From positions 496,001 through 560,000 of the forward strand of contig NZ_BIXZ01000002.1 of the NCBI RefSeq assembly GCF_005406125.1: a stretch of DNA of 64,000 bases, given 5' to 3'. Numbering within the stretch: the stretch's first letter is position 1; every line of letters starts with the position of its first letter. This DNA is from Haloarcula mannanilytica (lineage in GTDB: Archaea; Halobacteriota; Halobacteria; Halobacteriales; Haloarculaceae). The position numbers and the translations under genes were made by a program. Positions 63,577 to 64,000 of this stretch are shown in pieces. Under the pieces are notes generated by a model. The model made no database searches and had not been told where the DNA came from. It was given only the letters and a program-made list of their open reading frames with translations.

Positions 63577-64000
63577 ATGCGCCGTCGCCGCTTCGTCCAG
63601 TTGCTTGGGACGGCTGTTCTGGCGGGTAGCGGGGGTTGTCTCGGACAGTCGAGTCGAACAGCACCGACGCTCGCCGCATCGAGTCCCGCGTTCGAATCCG
63701 GCGACGAGCTTCCGGCGCGGTTCACCTGCGACGGCGACGGCGTTTCGCCACCGTTCGTCATCGAGAGTGTCCCCGAGCCGACGGCAGCGCTCGCCGTCAC
63801 CGCCGAGTACGACGGCGGCGTGTTCAGCCAGCCGGTGTTCTGGACGCTGTGGAACGTCCCGCCGGAGACGGACCGGATTCCGGCCGGACTTCCGCGCGAA
63901 CCGACCCTTGATACGCTGGGCGGCGCACGGCAGGGCAAACAGGCCGGCAGCGAACCGGGGTACGAACCGCCGTGTCCGCCGGCCGGACAGCCGTACGAAC
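63577..64000 (+). CDS. Tat-exported lipoprotein of the PEBP/YbhB family (partial)
   Basis: The first 141 codons are present, and the gene runs off the right edge. A twin-arginine signal (MRRRRFVQLLG) ends in a lipobox-like AGSGGC. The mature domain has the phosphatidylethanolamine-binding-protein/YbhB pattern: LPARFTCDGDGVSPPFVIESVPEP, then FWTLWNVPPETDRIPAGLP and EPPCPPAGQP. Function in archaea is unknown. It is divergent from the nitric oxide reductase gene across 159 bp. Confidence 0.85.
   Translation, partial: MRRRRFVQLLGTAVLAGSGGCLGQSSRTAPTLAASSPAFESGDELPARFTCDGDGVSPPFVIESVPEPTAALAVTAEYDGGVFSQPVFWTLWNVPPETDRIPAGLPREPTLDTLGGARQGKQAGSEPGYEPPCPPAGQPYE

Overview
The window is a chromosomal segment of a haloarchaeon, most probably Haloarcula. 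The DNA is GC-rich, the proteins are acidic, many genes appear leaderless with a TATA-like box about 25 bases before the start codon, secreted proteins carry twin-arginine lipoprotein signals, and the partial ribosomal protein L10e at the left edge matches the Haloarcula marismortui protein as I remember it. This was read by eye only; no search was run.

Layout. 1-2.1 kb: L10e, a glutathionyl-hydroquinone-reductase-like enzyme and a type IV pilin-like protein. 2.1-12.4 kb: an alpha-glucan utilisation module with a TrmB-like regulator, GH15 glucoamylase, MalK-type ATPase, GH13 amylase/cyclomaltodextrinase, lipoprotein sugar-binding protein and two permeases. 12.4-24.2 kb: housekeeping genes, including a sugar nucleotidyltransferase, two tandem cold-shock proteins, a membrane histidine kinase, a large FAD/Fe-S oxidoreductase, Hsp20 and two methyltransferases. 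24.4-25.1 kb: tRNA-Phe and tRNA-Val, each followed by a peculiar hairpin module built from a copy of its own 3' end, with a 39-codon zinc-ribbon gene between them. 25.2-36.4 kb: DUF192 protein, ABC exporter, cytochrome oxidase operon (coxB, a coxA-coxC fusion, coxD), membrane proteins, archaeal dihydroneopterin aldolase and an azf-like dehydrogenase. 36.5-42.1 kb: tRNA-Arg with the same kind of hairpin module, a multi-OB-fold ssDNA-binding protein, a double histone whose gene abuts a histone-deacetylase-family gene, CCA-adding enzyme and tRNA-Asn.

42.3-55.8 kb: an integrated virus of about 13.45 kb. It lies between a tRNA(CAU) gene and a 14-bp copy of that tRNA's 3' end. Its leftward operon has the pleolipovirus core order: VP3-like membrane protein, a small membrane protein, VP4-like spike, two membrane-anchored proteins and a VP8-like P-loop NTPase. 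It also has a rightward translationally coupled early operon with a putative replication protein, two winged-helix repressor-like genes, and a tyrosine integrase with a small zinc-finger partner at the right end. This resembles the SNJ2-type betapleolipoviruses that integrate in tRNA-Met. Cargo-like genes are visibly AT-rich: a 447-aa protein with a HEPN-type R-x4-H motif and a 90-aa membrane protein. A type IV pilin-like gene sits at the head of the structural genes.

55.8-64 kb: NikR divergent from a nickel ECF transporter (nikMNQO-type) with a clear inverted-repeat operator, phosphopantetheine adenylyltransferase, a VOC dioxygenase/glyoxalase, a quinol-dependent nitric oxide reductase, and a Tat-lipoprotein PEBP-family gene cut by the window edge.

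The observations I rate highest are the shared tRNA-trailer module at three tRNA genes, the HEPN cargo gene next to two large inverted repeats in the provirus, and the provirus itself.
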